The translations under genes and the position numbers were made by a program. Below the pieces are notes generated by a model, which was not told the DNA's origin, made no database searches, and saw nothing but the letters and a program-made list of their open reading frames with translations. A stretch of 9,215 bases of DNA, from the NCBI GenBank assembly GCA_945861845.1, contig CAMAWS010000094.1, positions 1 through 9,215 on the forward strand, given 5' to 3'. Origin of the DNA: Candidatus Sulfopaludibacter sp. SbA3 (GTDB taxonomy: Bacteria > Acidobacteriota > Terriglobia > 20CM-2-55-15). This document shows positions 1-6,409 of this stretch, one piece after another. How positions within the stretch are numbered: the first letter of the stretch is position 1; each line of letters opens with the position of its first letter.

Positions 1-135
1 GCGAAACGCCAGGACAGTCTTCACATCGCCCGGAGTCTCCATTGTCCCGATCATTACACCACAGCATTCGTGAGGATAGGCTGCCTCGGTGTGATCGTAA
101 ATCTGGCGCAACAACTCGGGATTGATCTTCAGCAC
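1..135 (-). CDS. JAMM/MPN-type metallopeptidase, N-terminal 45 residues (cut by window edge)
   Basis: This is a partial gene of 45 codons that runs off the left edge. The start chosen is GTG at 135-133, with a GAGG Shine-Dalgarno-like run at 149-146, 10 nt upstream. The GTG lies inside the end of the upstream B3/4 gene (shared GTGCTGA), which implies translational coupling. The protein begins with a helix-like stretch (residues 4-20) followed by PHECCGVMIG at residues 21-30. This Pro-x-Glu-x-Cys-Gly pattern is characteristic of prokaryotic JAMM (Mov34/MPN/PAD-1, M67) isopeptidases, where the Glu (residue 23) is the catalytic acid. The zinc-binding HxH...D motif would lie outside the window. 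Family members often remove C-terminal residues from ubiquitin-like sulfur carriers (MoaD/ThiS type); whether that applies here depends on genes to the left that cannot be seen. Confidence 0.75.
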   Translation of the reverse strand, partial: MLKINPELLRQIYDHTEAAYPHECCGVMIGTMETPGDVKTVLAFR

Positions 136-788
136 TGGTACATAACCTCGACTAACCCGCCATTGAAACGAATCATCGTGTCTGCAAACTGATCCAGCGG
201 GATGGCGGTCCCCGGAGGAGCGAAAGTGATCCACAGGATGCGGCGGCATTCCTCTGTGACTCTCGTCCGCATGGAATCGGAAATCGGGCTGCCGAACGGG
301 CCTTCCGCATCGACCAGCAAGGGGAAGTGCGCAAGGTTCAGACGGTCACGGCCGATCCCCTCGTACGATTCGCCTTCCTGCCCAATTCGCCAGGCGATGG
401 GAGGCTCCAGTCGACTCGCGTCGTAGAGTCCCATCGGGAAGAGCATCCTCAAAGAGAAGTAATTTACCAGATCCACGGCAGAGTTAATAAAGTAGAGGCC
501 TTTGGATTTGACTGCGCGCCGCAAAAGCGACTCGGAAGATGGCCTATAGCGCGTCGGGTCGACGCCGGACTTGTGGAAGATTCCCCGGATCGCGCGGACT
601 GCTGGAATCTGGCCGGTAGGAACGTCCTGGTACTTCGCCGCGTATTCACCGGCGAGCCCATTCAGCATCTGCTTCAACTCCGTGGACGATTCCTGTACCC
701 GCACCCCATCAATTTCCAGGATTCCCAACTCAGCGGCGCCCTGCAACTCCGGATCGATCACGATAGACTCAAAGGCCATGGCCGCCAT
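129..788 (-). CDS. Stand-alone B3/4 (PheRS beta-like tRNA-binding) domain protein
   Basis: This 219-residue protein has the features of solo B3/4-domain proteins, which resemble the B3/B4 editing region of phenylalanyl-tRNA synthetase beta. Visible family signatures are RAIRGIFHKSGVDPTRYRPS (65-84), the SLLRRAV helix (87-93), NSAVDLVNYFSLRMLFPMGLYD (102-123, typical N-x-x-V-D-x-x-N), and GPFGSPISDSMRT (163-175). In PheRS this region clears mischarged Tyr-tRNA; solo copies are thought to bind or edit aminoacyl-tRNAs or free amino acids, but their role is mostly unproven. No signal peptide or membrane segment is seen, so it is probably cytosolic. The first ATG (788-786) is used; a second in-frame ATG three codons later (MAFE) is possible, and neither has a clear Shine-Dalgarno. 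The stop overlaps the JAMM gene start, so the two genes form an operon. The left arm of the 812-1063 repeat begins 23 bp upstream, so the promoter may lie in it. Confidence 0.85.
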   Translation of the reverse strand: MAAMAFESIVIDPELQGAAELGILEIDGVRVQESSTELKQMLNGLAGEYAAKYQDVPTGQIPAVRAIRGIFHKSGVDPTRYRPSSESLLRRAVKSKGLYFINSAVDLVNYFSLRMLFPMGLYDASRLEPPIAWRIGQEGESYEGIGRDRLNLAHFPLLVDAEGPFGSPISDSMRTRVTEECRRILWITFAPPGTAIPLDQFADTMIRFNGGLVEVMYQC

Positions 789-811
789 TGTAAACGAAAT
801 GAGCGGCAGGC

Positions 812-1063
812 GAGCAAAGCTCCCCTCCTTGGATAAGGAGGGGTGGACGCGACCTCAGGAAAATGCTGCGGAGCTACCTTTGATCAGGAGCGGACGGGGT
901 GGTTGGGTCAAGAGATTCCTTTCTTAATGGCTGCGCCCTATCGGGCTTGCATTCGCAGCCGCTCATGGATCAGCACCACCCCGTCTGCGCCGCTTCGGTG
1001 GCTTCGCGCCGTTTTCTTTTTGGCGCAGCCACCCCTCCTCACCTGAGGAGGGGGGCTTTGCTC
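812..1063. repeat. Nested inverted-repeat element (MITE/REP-like) between divergent genes
   Basis: The 252-bp stretch is bounded by two 35-bp arms, 812-846 and 1029-1063. Aligned as reverse complements, they match at 30 of 35 positions. Each arm is itself a palindrome (CCCCTCCTT...AAGGAGGGG on the left). Inside, 891-902 pairs with 976-987 (11 of 12 bases), and innermost GCTGCG 930-935 pairs with CGCAGC 954-959, so the whole element can fold as a long cruciform or RNA stem with branches. It fills almost all of the gap between the minus-strand B3/4 gene and the plus-strand helicase. No target-site duplication is visible and no convincing ORF is present. The composition resembles dispersed extragenic palindromes common in some soil bacteria. 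It could act as a terminator or as an upstream regulatory region for both flanking genes; this is inference. Confidence 0.75.
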
Positions 1064-1097
1064 ACACCTTTCTGGACCTTAAACGGCAGCCGGGAAA

Positions 1098-1103
1098 TAT
1101 AAG
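1098..1103 (+). promoter_or_regulatory. Possible -10 hexamer for the helicase gene
   Basis: TATAAG lies 11 nt before the ATG at 1115 and 5 nt before the alternative TTG at 1109. A weak TGGACC sits at 1073-1078, but the 19-nt spacing is long. There is no good Shine-Dalgarno before either start, only GGGA at 1092-1095. If this is the true -10, the mRNA leader would be only a few nucleotides. Confidence 0.3.
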
Positions 1104-1114
1104 CTCTCTTGCCT

Positions 1115-3004
1115 ATGGATGAGTTTTTCGGACCCGGAGGAGTTCTGGAGCGGCGGCTAGAAGACTATGAATTCCGGCCATCGCAGATCCGGATGGCCGA
1201 AGCTGTTCATGAAGCCCTCGAAAACCAGAACCACGTGATCATCGAAGCGGGCACGGGAACCGGGAAAACGATGGCTTACCTTCTGCCGGCACTCCTCTAT
1301 GGCCGGCGCCTCCTGGTATCCACCGGCACAAAGACACTCCAGGACCAGATCTTCTATAAGGACATTCCCCTTCTTGAAAGCGCCATCGGCCGGCCGATTC
1401 GAGCGGCTTACTTGAAGGGCCGCAACAACTACATCTGCAGGCAAAAGCTCAACGCGCAGTTTGCCGAGGGACTCTTCACACCCAAGGAGCTTCCGGCATT
1501 TCGTGAAATTGTCACATGGGCCGATCGGACCGAAACCGGTGACCGCGCCGAACTCGGAAACATCGGCGACGACCTCGAACTTTGGTCCAGGATCGATGCG
1601 CGCCGCGACAAGTGTATCGGCTCGAAATGCCAGGATTTCGATCGGTGTTTCCTGACGCTGATGCGGCAAAAGGCGATGGAATCCGACATCGTCGTCGTGA
1701 ACCACCATCTGTTCTTCGCAGACCTTGCCATCCGCAAGGACGACGTCGCCGCTATCCTCCCGGACTACACTGCCGTGATCTTCGATGAAGCACACGAGCT
1801 CGAGGACATCGCGACTGAATATTTCGGTTTTCACGTCAGCAACTATCGTCTTCATGAGTTTGTTCATGATGCGCGCAAGCTCGCCGAGGGTTCGGAGACC
1901 ACACTGGATGGTGAGATCGAAACGATCTCGCGTGCTTCCGACCGGTTTTTCAATTCCTTCGCGATGCTTCGCGAAGGAAAACATCCACTGGGTCCCCTTG
2001 AAGGCATCGACGGCCTGATCGGCGCTCTTCAGGACGCGCGCCGCAGTCTCAAACGTCAACACGATTTCGCCGGCGAATGGGAGCGGATGGCGGGACGCGC
2101 CGGTGAGATTGCCGACGAGCTGGAGGTTTTCCGCGCGGGTACGCTTGAAAATTTCGTTTCGTGGATCGAACGCCGCGGGCGCGGAATATTCCTTGAGGCA
2201 TGCCCCATCGACGTCTCCGGAATGTTGCGAGAACGTCTCTTTGAACACCTGCCATCGTGTGTACTCACATCGGCAACGCTGACGGTGGGTGAATCGTTTG
2301 ACTACATCCGCAGGCGAATCGGATTCGAGCAGGGCAAAGAACTGCAACTCCACACGGAATTCAATATACGAAGCCAGACGCTGCTCTATCTGCCCAAGGC
2401 CATGCCCGACTACAGGCATCCCACTTACCTCAGCCGGGCGGCCGAAGAGATTGGCGCGATACTTCGCGCATCGCAGGGCAGGGCGTTCGTGCTCTTCACC
2501 AGCTATCAGCAGATGGAAAAAGCGTTCGAACTCCTGTCCAATGATCTTCCATTTCCCTGCCTTGTCCAGGGTCGCGGCGGCGGTAAAGGCCGGTTGCTGG
2601 AAGAATTCAAGGCAACGCCAAATGCCGTTCTTTTTGCGACGTCGAGCTTCTGGCAGGGTGTGGATGTGAAGGGAGAGGCCCTCAGCGCAGTAATCATTGA
2701 CAAGCTGCCGTTCCAGGTTCCAACCGACCCGCTTGTCGCGGCCCGGTCGAATCACATCGAACGCGACGGGGGAAATGCGTTTTCAGAATACCAGGTGCCC
2801 AATGCAATACTGCGGCTGAAACAGGGATTTGGCCGGCTGATCCGGTCAAAATCGGATCGCGGTATTCTCGCAATCCTGGACAACAGGCTGACAACGAAGC
2901 CTTACGGCCGAATCTTCCTGGCCAGCATGCCGGATTACGAGGTTACGGACGATATCGAAGATCTTGTCGAGTTCATGAATCGCGCCCGGTCCCAGACATC
3001 ATAA
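1115..3004 (+). CDS. dinG: ATP-dependent DNA helicase, DinG/YoaA family (XPD-like, Fe-S)
   Basis: This 629-residue superfamily 2 helicase of the XPD/DinG type unwinds DNA 5'-to-3' using ATP and acts in repair and conflict resolution. All core motifs are visible: Q-like FRPSQ (20-24), Walker A GTGTGKT (46-52), motif Ia STGTKTLQDQ (69-78), DEAH box (224-227), LTSATL (384-389), motif IV VLFTSYQQM (459-467), motif V FWQGVDVKG (512-520), and motif VI QGFGRLIR (570-577). Four cysteines (108, 167, 172, 178) between motifs Ia and II are spaced as the 4Fe-4S cluster ligands. There is no N-terminal exonuclease domain, unlike Firmicutes DinG. The length is closer to E. coli YoaA (about 636) than DinG (about 716), so YoaA is an equally good name. 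ATG 1115 is preferred over the in-frame TTG two codons upstream. A long antisense reading frame overlaps the gene but is judged a composition artefact. Confidence 0.93.
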   Translation: MDEFFGPGGVLERRLEDYEFRPSQIRMAEAVHEALENQNHVIIEAGTGTGKTMAYLLPALLYGRRLLVSTGTKTLQDQIFYKDIPLLESAIGRPIRAAYLKGRNNYICRQKLNAQFAEGLFTPKELPAFREIVTWADRTETGDRAELGNIGDDLELWSRIDARRDKCIGSKCQDFDRCFLTLMRQKAMESDIVVVNHHLFFADLAIRKDDVAAILPDYTAVIFDEAHELEDIATEYFGFHVSNYRLHEFVHDARKLAEGSETTLDGEIETISRASDRFFNSFAMLREGKHPLGPLEGIDGLIGALQDARRSLKRQHDFAGEWERMAGRAGEIADELEVFRAGTLENFVSWIERRGRGIFLEACPIDVSGMLRERLFEHLPSCVLTSATLTVGESFDYIRRRIGFEQGKELQLHTEFNIRSQTLLYLPKAMPDYRHPTYLSRAAEEIGAILRASQGRAFVLFTSYQQMEKAFELLSNDLPFPCLVQGRGGGKGRLLEEFKATPNAVLFATSSFWQGVDVKGEALSAVIIDKLPFQVPTDPLVAARSNHIERDGGNAFSEYQVPNAILRLKQGFGRLIRSKSDRGILAILDNRLTTKPYGRIFLASMPDYEVTDDIEDLVEFMNRARSQTS

Positions 3005-3010
3005 AAGTAC

Positions 3011-3039
3011 TTTACAATACAAAGCACTTCGCATATTCT
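3011..3039 (+). promoter_or_regulatory. Sigma70-type promoter of the CreD-like operon, probably leaderless
   Basis: The -35 is TTTACA at 3011-3016 (5 of 6 to consensus), followed by a 17-nt spacer and a -10 TATTCT at 3034-3039 (4 of 6). The ATG at 3047 lies exactly 7 nt after the -10, so transcription would start at or next to the A of the start codon. No Shine-Dalgarno is present. An alternative -10, TACAAT at 3013-3018, would give a leader of about 20 nt but has no good -35. Confidence 0.5.
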
Positions 3040-3046
3040 GGACCGC

Positions 3047-4276
3047 ATGCTGAAACGAATTGCAGCCATCACATTCATTTTTGTCTGTACTTCAGTGGCC
3101 TGGGCCGTCCTGGGCTCCACCATTTACTATCGCTCTAACGTGCCCGCAGAAACTCTTCGCGACAGTGTCAGCAGTACCTGGGGAGTACCGCAGGAGCAGA
3201 AGCCTCCGACGGCGTCCTATACCGAGCGTGTGGAACGCATCGAGAAGACCATCGAGGACGGAAAATCTGTTGAGCGCCTCACACAAGTGGACACCTCAAT
3301 CCCTCGGCCATTGGAAAGCTCAAAGATTGACGTCGATCTGCAGTTGGAACATCGTCAGAAAGGCCTCCTCTGGTTCAGCACATACCAGGTCGCGTTCCGA
3401 GGGACATACCGCTTCCGCAACACGACCGGGCAGGCCAAATCCGTAAACTTCAGTTTTCCATATCCGGCAAACCAGGGCACTTACGATGATCTTGTCTTAA
3501 CGATCAATGGAGTTCCGGCGCCGGACGCCAATGCCGCCAATGACGGAGGATCCGTGGCGGGCTCGAAATTTATGGCTCCCGGCGAAACGGTCGTGATTGC
3601 TGTTGGCTACCGTTCCCAGGGTCTCGATCGCTGGACGTACAACTTTCAGGGACAGCCGGCACACATCCGGGACTTCGACCTGAATATGACCACCAATTTT
3701 GCAGCGATCGATTTCCCGGAGAACACGCTGTCTCCTCTCAAGCGGGAGGAAACTCCCAATGGCTGGAAGCTGAACTGGAATTATTCAAGCGTGACAACTT
3801 CCTACGCGATTGCCATGGAGATGCCTCGCACGCTGCAACCAGGCCCGCTTGCGGGACAGATCAGCTATTTCGCTCCGGTCTCCCTGTTCTTTTTCTTCTT
3901 CCTGATGTTCATTATTACTACTGTGCGAAACGTCAATCTGCATCCGATGAACTACTTTTTCCTGGCATCGGCTTTCTTCGCCTTCCATCTGCTGCTCGCC
4001 TATCTGGTGGACCATGTCTCTGTTCACACGAGCTTCGTGATCTGTTCTCTCGTCTCAATATTTCTCGTCGTGAGTTATCTCAGGCTCGCCGTTAATATGC
4101 GATTTGCACTCGTCGAAGCCGCAGGCACGCAATTCGTGTTCCTGGTCCTGTTTTCCTACGCTTTCTTCTTTCAGGGTTTTACCGGGCTGGCAATAACAAT
4201 TGGTGCGATCATCACACTGTTCGTCGTGATGCAGGTGACGGGCAGAGTCAACTGGGGAGAAAAGTTCAGGACATGA
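3047..4276 (+). CDS. CreD-like inner-membrane protein
   Basis: This 409-residue membrane protein has CreD-family architecture: an N-terminal membrane anchor (about 5-25), a large extracytoplasmic beta-rich region (about 30-270), and five C-terminal helices (about 275-293, 300-320, 328-348, 358-377, 379-397). The segment NLHPMNYFFLASAFFAFHLL (297-316) matches the family hallmark HPMNY entry into the second helix, and the end GRVNWGEKF (399-407) parallels the CreD R-x-I/V-D/N-W ending. E. coli CreD (about 450 residues) is part of the CreBC regulon and is linked to envelope integrity; its biochemical activity is not known. The periplasmic part here is shorter and less similar, so function is not transferred with confidence. 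The gene heads an operon: its TGA overlaps the next ATG (ATGA), and a winged-helix regulator follows. No creBC genes are present. Confidence 0.75.
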   Translation: MLKRIAAITFIFVCTSVAWAVLGSTIYYRSNVPAETLRDSVSSTWGVPQEQKPPTASYTERVERIEKTIEDGKSVERLTQVDTSIPRPLESSKIDVDLQLEHRQKGLLWFSTYQVAFRGTYRFRNTTGQAKSVNFSFPYPANQGTYDDLVLTINGVPAPDANAANDGGSVAGSKFMAPGETVVIAVGYRSQGLDRWTYNFQGQPAHIRDFDLNMTTNFAAIDFPENTLSPLKREETPNGWKLNWNYSSVTTSYAIAMEMPRTLQPGPLAGQISYFAPVSLFFFFFLMFIITTVRNVNLHPMNYFFLASAFFAFHLLLAYLVDHVSVHTSFVICSLVSIFLVVSYLRLAVNMRFALVEAAGTQFVFLVLFSYAFFFQGFTGLAITIGAIITLFVVMQVTGRVNWGEKFRT

Positions 4277-4863
4277 AATCTGACAAGGTCGTATCGATCA
4301 ACGACAGAGCCTACGACAACCTCAAATACATTCGCGAGACCATGGAGCGCGCGGGCTCGTTTACTGCGGTTCCGGGATGGGGCGGAGTCCTGATGGGAGT
4401 GAGCGCGCTGCTGACAGCGTTCATTTCAAGCCAGCTGCCGTCGAGAAACCTCTGGTTCGCGGCGTGGCTCGGCGAAGCGATGCTCGCCTTCACCATTGGC
4501 GCCTGGGCGATGATTCAGAAGGCCAGGGCGGTGAAGGCCCCGCTTCTGTATGGTCCGGGCCGAAAGTTTGCTTTGAGTCTCTGCCCGGCGATGATCGCCG
4601 GGGCCGTACTCAGCGTTGTTTTCTACGCGAATGATCTCTTTCACTTGATGGCGGGAACGTGGCTGCTCCTGTATGGAGTCGCCGTGGTGACTGGTGGAGC
4701 ATTCTCGGTTCGAGTCGTTCCGATCATGGGCGGTTGCTTCATGGCGATCGGAGTGTTGGCGCTCTTTGCGCCATTCTCGCTGGCGAACCTGTTTATGGCC
4801 CTGGGATTCGGAATTCTCCAGATTGCTTTTGGAGTCGTCATCGCGAGGAGATACGGTGGCTAA
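4273..4863 (+). CDS. Six-helix integral membrane protein of unknown function
   Basis: I do not recognise a named family. The 196-residue protein has a short cytoplasmic-looking charged head (1-30, including an [10 protein letters not shown] stretch) and about six hydrophobic segments near 36-53, 60-80, 98-118, 127-145, 149-167 and 170-191, many Gly/Ala-rich with GxxxG-like packing. It ends in a short positive tail, ARRYGG. No catalytic or metal-binding motif is evident. Its ATG overlaps the CreD-like gene's TGA by one base-step (ATGA), and its own end overlaps the following regulator's GTG start by 8 bp, so the three genes are almost certainly co-transcribed and translationally coupled. A role alongside the CreD-like protein, or as a membrane partner of the regulator, is inference from context only. 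Confidence 0.8.
   Translation: MKSDKVVSINDRAYDNLKYIRETMERAGSFTAVPGWGGVLMGVSALLTAFISSQLPSRNLWFAAWLGEAMLAFTIGAWAMIQKARAVKAPLLYGPGRKFALSLCPAMIAGAVLSVVFYANDLFHLMAGTWLLLYGVAVVTGGAFSVRVVPIMGGCFMAIGVLALFAPFSLANLFMALGFGILQIAFGVVIARRYGG
4845..4850 (+). promoter_or_regulatory. Shine-Dalgarno GAGGAG that fixes the regulator's GTG start
   Basis: GAGGAG lies 5 nt before GTG 4856 and inside the end of the membrane protein gene. No ATG gives a comparable start in this frame, so GTG 4856 is chosen over the longer upstream frame that overlaps the membrane protein. Confidence 0.7.
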
Positions 4864-5221
4864 ACAAAACAAAGCCGCGGCGCCTTCAAAGCCTCAGCCC
4901 GCGCGGGCCAAGCCGGCGCAAAGCCAGGCTCCAACGCTTGACCGGTTGATCCATGAACCCATGCGCCTGGGAATCGTCAGTGCGCTCGCCGTCAACGAGA
5001 CGTCGAGTTTCAGTGAATTGAAAGACCTGCTGAAGACGACGGACGGGAACCTCAGCATCCACGCCCGGAAGCTCGAGGAAGGCCGGTACATTTCCTGCAA
5101 GAAGTACTTCGAAGGACGTGTACCAAAGACCGAATACCGGCTGACAGCATCGGGCCGCCGGGCGCTCGAAGCTTATCTTCAACACATGGAAGCCCTGATT
5201 CACGCAGCACGCGAGAAATAA
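4856..5221 (+). CDS. Small winged-helix transcriptional regulator (PF13601-like)
   Basis: This 121-residue protein has a Lys/Ala/Pro/Gln-rich flexible head (1-27) followed by a single winged helix-turn-helix. The recognisable core runs [18 protein letters not shown] (28-45), [25 protein letters not shown] (51-75, the DNA-recognition helix region), then the wing [31 protein letters not shown] (78-108). This pattern is typical of the single-domain MarR/ArsR-like winged-helix group. There is no metal or ligand domain; one cysteine (81) sits in the wing. It probably binds DNA as a dimer through the C-terminal helix (102-118). It is the third gene of the CreD-like operon and may autoregulate it; the proposed operator near 3011-3046 is not demonstrated. 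The start is GTG with a strong Shine-Dalgarno 5 nt away. Confidence 0.85.
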   Translation: MAKQNKAAAPSKPQPARAKPAQSQAPTLDRLIHEPMRLGIVSALAVNETSSFSELKDLLKTTDGNLSIHARKLEEGRYISCKKYFEGRVPKTEYRLTASGRRALEAYLQHMEALIHAAREK

Positions 5222-5242
5222 CTTTATGAACACACAACTTGA

Positions 5243-5377
5243 TACCTTGGCAATCCAATCCTCCCAGAAACAGAAGCAGACGGGAAACCCGTCCTCGGGC
5301 AGTTCCAGAGGGTGATTCTGGCTGAACTCGACGGGCCTCGCGAACGAACACTCAAACTGCAATTTCTGGGGGTGTGA
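5243..5377 (+). pseudogene. Possible decayed 3' end of a coding gene
   Basis: Between the regulator gene and the MITE-like element, one plus frame is open for 44 codons and ends with TGA 5375-5377. The translation has protein-like composition, for example LPETEADGKPVLGQFQR (from about codon 7) and LKLQFLGV at the end. There is no upstream ATG, and a stop at 5240-5242 precedes it. It contains a 6-bp hairpin with an AAA loop (5279-5284 with 5288-5293). I do not recognise the family, and chance openness is possible. A separate 29-codon ORF starting at ATG 5226 in another frame looks spurious. Confidence 0.2.
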
Positions 5378-5391
5378 GCGCCGCCATCAGC

Positions 5392-5400
5392 CGGCCATCG
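5392..5400. repeat. Left 9-bp direct repeat (target-site duplication)
   Basis: CGGCCATCG here is repeated exactly at 5631-5639, and the two copies abut the outer ends of the 230-bp inverted-repeat element with no gap. This is what a transposition target-site duplication looks like. Confidence 0.7.
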
Positions 5401-5630
5401 GGCTTTGCACATAGACTCGCCTAGCCGCGTAGCGGCGAAACACTTTAGCCATGGGCGTCAGCCCGTGGTTGACGCAACGACCAAACATCAGCACTGTAGG
5501 GGCGACACAGCACGATACTTGCATGCTGTGTCGCCCCGCCGGGGCTGGTCATAACGCCACTGCTTGAAACCACGGGCTGACGCCCATGGCTAAAGTGTTT
5601 CGCCGCTACGCGGCTTTCTTGTGCAAAGCC
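5401..5630. mobile_element. 230-bp MITE-like palindromic element with terminal inverted repeats
   Basis: The ends are an 11-bp perfect terminal inverted repeat (GGCTTTGCACA 5401-5411 with its complement 5620-5630). Inside is a perfect 48-bp inverted repeat, 5423-5470 with 5568-5615, and at the centre a perfect 14-bp stem, 5499-5512 with 5524-5537, with an 11-nt loop. Each long arm holds two small hairpins of its own (GCCGC-GTA-GCGGC at 5424-5436; an 8-bp stem with GTCA loop at 5449-5468), so it also resembles two REP-like units facing each other. There is no transposase ORF, so it is non-autonomous. A 9-bp direct repeat flanks it exactly. Perfect identity of long arms suggests recent insertion or ongoing homogenisation. 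Alternatives are a BIME-type REP pair or a large terminator. Confidence 0.75.
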
Positions 5631-5639
5631 CGGCCATCG
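5631..5639. repeat. Right 9-bp direct repeat (target-site duplication)
   Basis: CGGCCATCG is identical to 5392-5400 and directly follows the element's right terminal repeat. Confidence 0.7.
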
Positions 5640-5702
5640 ACTCGATACGCTTCCATTCGTCGCGGACGGCTGACCGTCTATGACCCGCGCATCCCCAAGG
5701 CA

Positions 5703-5711
5703 TGCTAGATT
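5703..5711 (+). promoter_or_regulatory. Extended -10 element before queE, probably leaderless
   Basis: TG-C-TAGATT (TG at 5703-5704, hexamer 5706-5711, 4 of 6 to TATAAT) is followed by exactly 7 nt and then ATG 5719. No clear -35 is seen at normal spacing, which an extended -10 can tolerate. There is no Shine-Dalgarno close to the ATG. A small stem-loop (5665-5669 with 5674-5678) lies upstream; I could not recognise a preQ1 riboswitch in this stretch. Confidence 0.4.
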
Positions 5712-5718
5712 TGTCCTG

Positions 5719-6354
5719 ATGCGCATTACGGAAATATTTTTCTCCATCCAGGGGGAATCCTCCCACGCGGGGAAACCGTGCGTGTTCGTGCGCCTGACGG
5801 GATGCTCATTGCGATGCGTCTATTGCGACACGAAGTATTCATATGCAGGCGGGCGCGAAATGGAACTGGGAGACGTGCTGGGCGAGGTTGCGCGGTATCC
5901 CGCCAAGCTTGTGGAAGTCACGGGCGGGGAGCCGCTCGAACAGGAAGCAGTGTACCCGTTAATGACTTCCCTGCTCGAAGACGGATATACGGTCATGCTG
6001 GAGACCGGCGGCCACGTCAGGATTGATCGTGTCCCTGCCCCGGTAATCAAGATAATCGACATCAAGTGCCCGGACAGCCACGAAGGCCACTCGGTCTGCT
6101 GGGAAAACATCAATCTGGCCTCCCCGCATGACGAATTCAAATTTGTGGTCACCTCCCGCAGCGATTACGAGTGGTCGAAGGCGGCCTGGTCTAACCGGCT
6201 TCAAGGATTGCCAAACACTGTCCTTTTTTCGCCGGCGCACGATGATTTACCTCCCGCAAACCTGGCGCGCTGGATTCTTGAGGATGGCCTTCCCGTGCGC
6301 CTGCAACTTCAGATTCACAAATATATTTGGGGGTCTGAAGTACGAGGAGTCTGA
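5719..6354 (+). CDS. queE: 7-carboxy-7-deazaguanine synthase QueE
   Basis: This radical SAM enzyme of 211 residues converts 6-carboxy-5,6,7,8-tetrahydropterin to 7-carboxy-7-deazaguanine in the cytosol, the third step towards preQ0 and queuosine. It shows the family opening MRITEIFFSIQGES (1-14), the CxxxCxxC cluster motif at C29, C33, C36 in TGCSLRCVYCDT, the SAM-binding EVTGGEP (66-72), METGG-like LETGG (94-98), DIKCP (114-118), and the typical ending QIHKYIWGSEVRGV (198-211). Length is normal for the family. ATG 5719 is chosen because QueE proteins begin at this point; an ATG at 5680 would add 13 unconserved residues. The gene is followed after 55 bp by queC, the next pathway enzyme, which also has its own promoter. 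Confidence 0.95.
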   Translation: MRITEIFFSIQGESSHAGKPCVFVRLTGCSLRCVYCDTKYSYAGGREMELGDVLGEVARYPAKLVEVTGGEPLEQEAVYPLMTSLLEDGYTVMLETGGHVRIDRVPAPVIKIIDIKCPDSHEGHSVCWENINLASPHDEFKFVVTSRSDYEWSKAAWSNRLQGLPNTVLFSPAHDDLPPANLARWILEDGLPVRLQLQIHKYIWGSEVRGV

Positions 6355-6366
6355 CCCAGTTACCCT

Positions 6367-6396
6367 TTGACTTTTTCGCGCTAACCCATGTAAAGT
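6367..6396 (+). promoter_or_regulatory. Sigma70-type promoter before queC
   Basis: The -35 is TTGACT at 6367-6372 (5 of 6 to consensus), with an 18-nt spacer and a -10 TAAAGT at 6391-6396 (4 of 6). Transcription would begin near 6403-6404, leaving a leader of about 6 nt before ATG 6410, or none before the in-frame TTG 6404. No Shine-Dalgarno is present. It lies in the 55-bp gap between queE and queC, so queC may be expressed separately. Confidence 0.5.
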
Positions 6397-6409
6397 TCGA
6401 GACTTGACC

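Noticed and set aside
571..1102. Several short plus-strand ORFs over the B3/4 gene and the repeat element
   Set aside because: They overlap a real gene in antisense or consist of repeat sequence, and lack domains and ribosome binding sites.
1157..2755. 532-residue open frame on the minus strand inside the helicase gene
   Set aside because: It lies antisense to a helicase with all motifs intact, and its translation shows no recognisable domain. Long antisense frames are expected from biased third-codon positions.
4694..4855. Longer upstream start for the winged-helix regulator
   Set aside because: It would overlap the membrane protein gene by about 170 bp with non-protein-like Ser/Trp/Arg-rich sequence, while GTG 4856 has a strong Shine-Dalgarno.
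5226..5315. 29-codon ORF right after the regulator gene
   Set aside because: It is low-complexity Gln/Ser-rich, has no Shine-Dalgarno at suitable spacing, and no domain is recognised.
5680..5718. Upstream ATG extension of QueE by 13 residues
   Set aside because: The added residues are not part of the family; QueE proteins begin at the MRITEIFFS-like segment, and a -10-like element would then lie inside the coding sequence.
5640..5718. preQ1 riboswitch upstream of queE
   Set aside because: Only a 5-bp stem-loop is visible, and I could not identify the characteristic A-rich tail and pairing of preQ1 aptamers.
5445..5747. 100-residue minus-strand ORF across the palindromic element
   Set aside because: It consists mostly of translated inverted-repeat sequence and has no recognisable domain or ribosome binding site.
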